A stretch of DNA of 15,662 nucleotides from an uncultured Clostridia bacterium (GTDB lineage: Bacteria; Bacillota; Clostridia; Christensenellales; UBA1242): positions 1 through 15,662 of the forward strand of contig CALWAB010000097.1 of assembly GCA_944372745.1 (NCBI GenBank), in the 5' to 3' direction. The notes below the pieces were generated by a model. The model did not search any database. It saw only the letters and a program-made list of their open reading frames with translations, and was not told the DNA's origin. A program made the position numbers and the translations under genes. Shown piece by piece: positions 14,713-15,662 of this stretch; within the stretch, counting starts at the first letter, position 1, and each line of letters opens with the position of its first letter.

Positions 14713-15570
14713 ATGAAAAATATTTTTAAGAAGAAATTACCGATTACTACTTCTGATCCATATTTTTATTGTGACATAAAAGATGTTCATTCGGGGCTAA
14801 AAGATTTAGAGGAAAATATTTCAAAAATTTATTCATTGCTTAAAGAAACTAATGATAAAATATTAGAAGAAGATTTTACGACTTATAAATGGGCTGACGA
14901 GATTACTTACTTGAACAATCAATGGGAAAATCTTATAGAAAATAGTAAGTATGCAGTGTATATGAGTGAAGACCAAAGAATAAAAGAAATAAAAAATTTA
15001 TTAGAAAATACTAATGATTTTGTTGCGATGCGATATAAAGGTGGAATTTTCTTTGGGATCAATACTTGTATGAAATATATTTTTGAACAAGTACTTTCAG
15101 TTACTCCTGATATACAAAGAAGCGTAGATAATGGTGATTATTATGTTGATAATTACGCAGATTTAACGATTGAAGAAAAAAAACAATTAAAAAGTGATAC
15201 TATAGATTTTAAGAAAAATTTAAAAAAATTAGATGAAATTAATAAACTTGCAGTTGATGCTTTTGATTTGAAAAGTTTTAAAATCTTATCTATGCCAATT
15301 AATAATTTTAATGAAACTACTTTAAAATTTCAAGATAAGTTTGAAGCCATAGATATGTTGTGGGGTGGTGCTTTAACAAAATATATGAGTACATCCCAAT
15401 GTTCTGTACAAGAATATTTAGATAATTTGATTTCTGTTCAAAAATATTATCTAAAATCTATAAAGGATTTATCTAACTATGAAGTTACAGTGCCTCAAGT
15501 AAAAGGAATTGATCGGGTATTTGAGGAGCCATCTTTGGTTGAGCAATTATGTAGTAAGGAAAGACTTTAA
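14713..15570 (+). CDS. Uncharacterised helical protein, about 285 residues
   Basis: A soluble, Lys/Glu/Asn-rich protein that I do not recognise. It begins with a basic stretch (MKNIFKKKLP) but has no hydrophobic segment, so it is not exported by a classical signal. Residues about 26-100 and 170-200 look strongly helical and may form coiled coils (for example LKDLEENISKIYSLLKETND). The region about 105-130 (MRYKGGIFFGINTCMKYIFEQ) is the least polar. No catalytic motif is visible. GGAG at 14702-14705 lies 7 nt before ATG 14713, and a good promoter precedes it. The stop codon is embedded in a large perfect palindrome that probably ends the transcript. Function unknown; an internal structural or regulatory protein is as likely as anything else. 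Confidence 0.82.
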   Translation: MKNIFKKKLPITTSDPYFYCDIKDVHSGLKDLEENISKIYSLLKETNDKILEEDFTTYKWADEITYLNNQWENLIENSKYAVYMSEDQRIKEIKNLLENTNDFVAMRYKGGIFFGINTCMKYIFEQVLSVTPDIQRSVDNGDYYVDNYADLTIEEKKQLKSDTIDFKKNLKKLDEINKLAVDAFDLKSFKILSMPINNFNETTLKFQDKFEAIDMLWGGALTKYMSTSQCSVQEYLDNLISVQKYYLKSIKDLSNYEVTVPQVKGIDRVFEEPSLVEQLCSKERL

Positions 15571-15592
15571 GTACTTAAAGTCTTTTCTATTA
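15558..15592 (+). terminator. Terminator-like palindrome overlapping a stop codon
   Basis: A perfect 26-bp palindrome at 15560-15585 (centre GTAC at 15571-15574) extends by a G-U and a G-C pair to 15558-15587. The TAA stop at 15568-15570 lies in its left arm. The U-rich stretch after it (TCTTTTCTATTATAT) is imperfect, but the hairpin is long. It probably acts as a terminator, perhaps in both directions. Confidence 0.65.
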
Positions 15593-15622
15593 TATAAATA
15601 TATATAAAAGCGTTTAAATAGT

Positions 15623-15651
15623 TTGACATTATTAGTTTTTATTAGTAAAAT
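15623..15651 (+). promoter_or_regulatory. Promoter directed to a gene beyond the window
   Basis: A perfect TTGACA at 15623-15628, a 17-nt spacer and TAAAAT at 15646-15651. The expected start is near 15658, where an ATG begins 4 nt from the window edge with no Shine-Dalgarno sequence before it. Whether that ATG opens a gene cannot be seen here. Confidence 0.65.
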
Positions 15652-15662
15652 AATAATATGAA

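Noticed and set aside
1..15662. Alternative genetic code (UGA as Trp) suggested by the low GC
   Set aside because: Several genes end cleanly at TGA (5227-5229, 5922-5924, 12077-12079) next to the following gene's start, and Trp is encoded by TGG.

Overview
The window comes from an AT-rich, low-GC genome of Bacillota type, most likely a gut-associated clostridial lineage. The reasons are strong GGAG-type ribosome binding sites, TTGACA/TATAAT promoters that often carry an extended -10 TGn, UGA used as a true stop (so not a Mycoplasma-type code), and a large secreted M60-family glycoprotein peptidase of the kind gut bacteria use on mucin. Every gene seen is on the + strand. I could not assign a genus from sequence alone.

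Layout. (1) 1-140 is the 3' end of an unrecognised gene. (2) 141-672 has no protein gene. By hand count 181-570 is about 38% GC, with 50% in 241-300 and 481-540. It holds repeated GACCAY modules, several mutually exclusive or pseudoknotted helices and a clear intrinsic terminator at 571-593. I read it as a candidate structured RNA of about 400 nt that I cannot place in a known family. (3) 673-5229 encodes a 1518-residue surface protein: signal peptide, F5/8-type C/CBM32-like domain, M60 metallopeptidase with HEIGH, Fn3-like domain, beta-helix with Pmp-like FxxN/GGx(I/V) repeats, four repeats of about 67 residues, and a C-terminal membrane anchor with no LPXTG. (4) 5328-6940 is a translationally coupled NfeD/SPFH (QmcA/stomatin-like) pair ended by a good terminator. 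(5) 7088-8554 is cardiolipin synthase. (6) 8627-12776 runs Sel1-like protein, CPBP protease 1, CPBP protease 2, rlmH, tmk, mostly tightly spaced. (7) 12790-13707 is a cytoplasmic M14-type carboxypeptidase whose start may be leaderless. (8) 13804-14205 is ndk with its own promoter and terminator. (9) 14293-14628 and 14713-15570 are two unrecognised proteins, the second ending inside a terminator-like palindrome. (10) 15623-15651 is a promoter for a gene beyond the window.

Functionally the window mixes envelope work (secreted peptidase, NfeD/SPFH membrane organiser, cardiolipin synthesis, two CPBP membrane proteases, a probable muropeptide carboxypeptidase) with nucleotide and ribosome housekeeping (tmk, ndk, rlmH). 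The least explained items are the RNA-like block at 175-593, the tandem CPBP pair with shared C-terminal tail design, and two starts at exactly the spacing expected of leaderless mRNAs.
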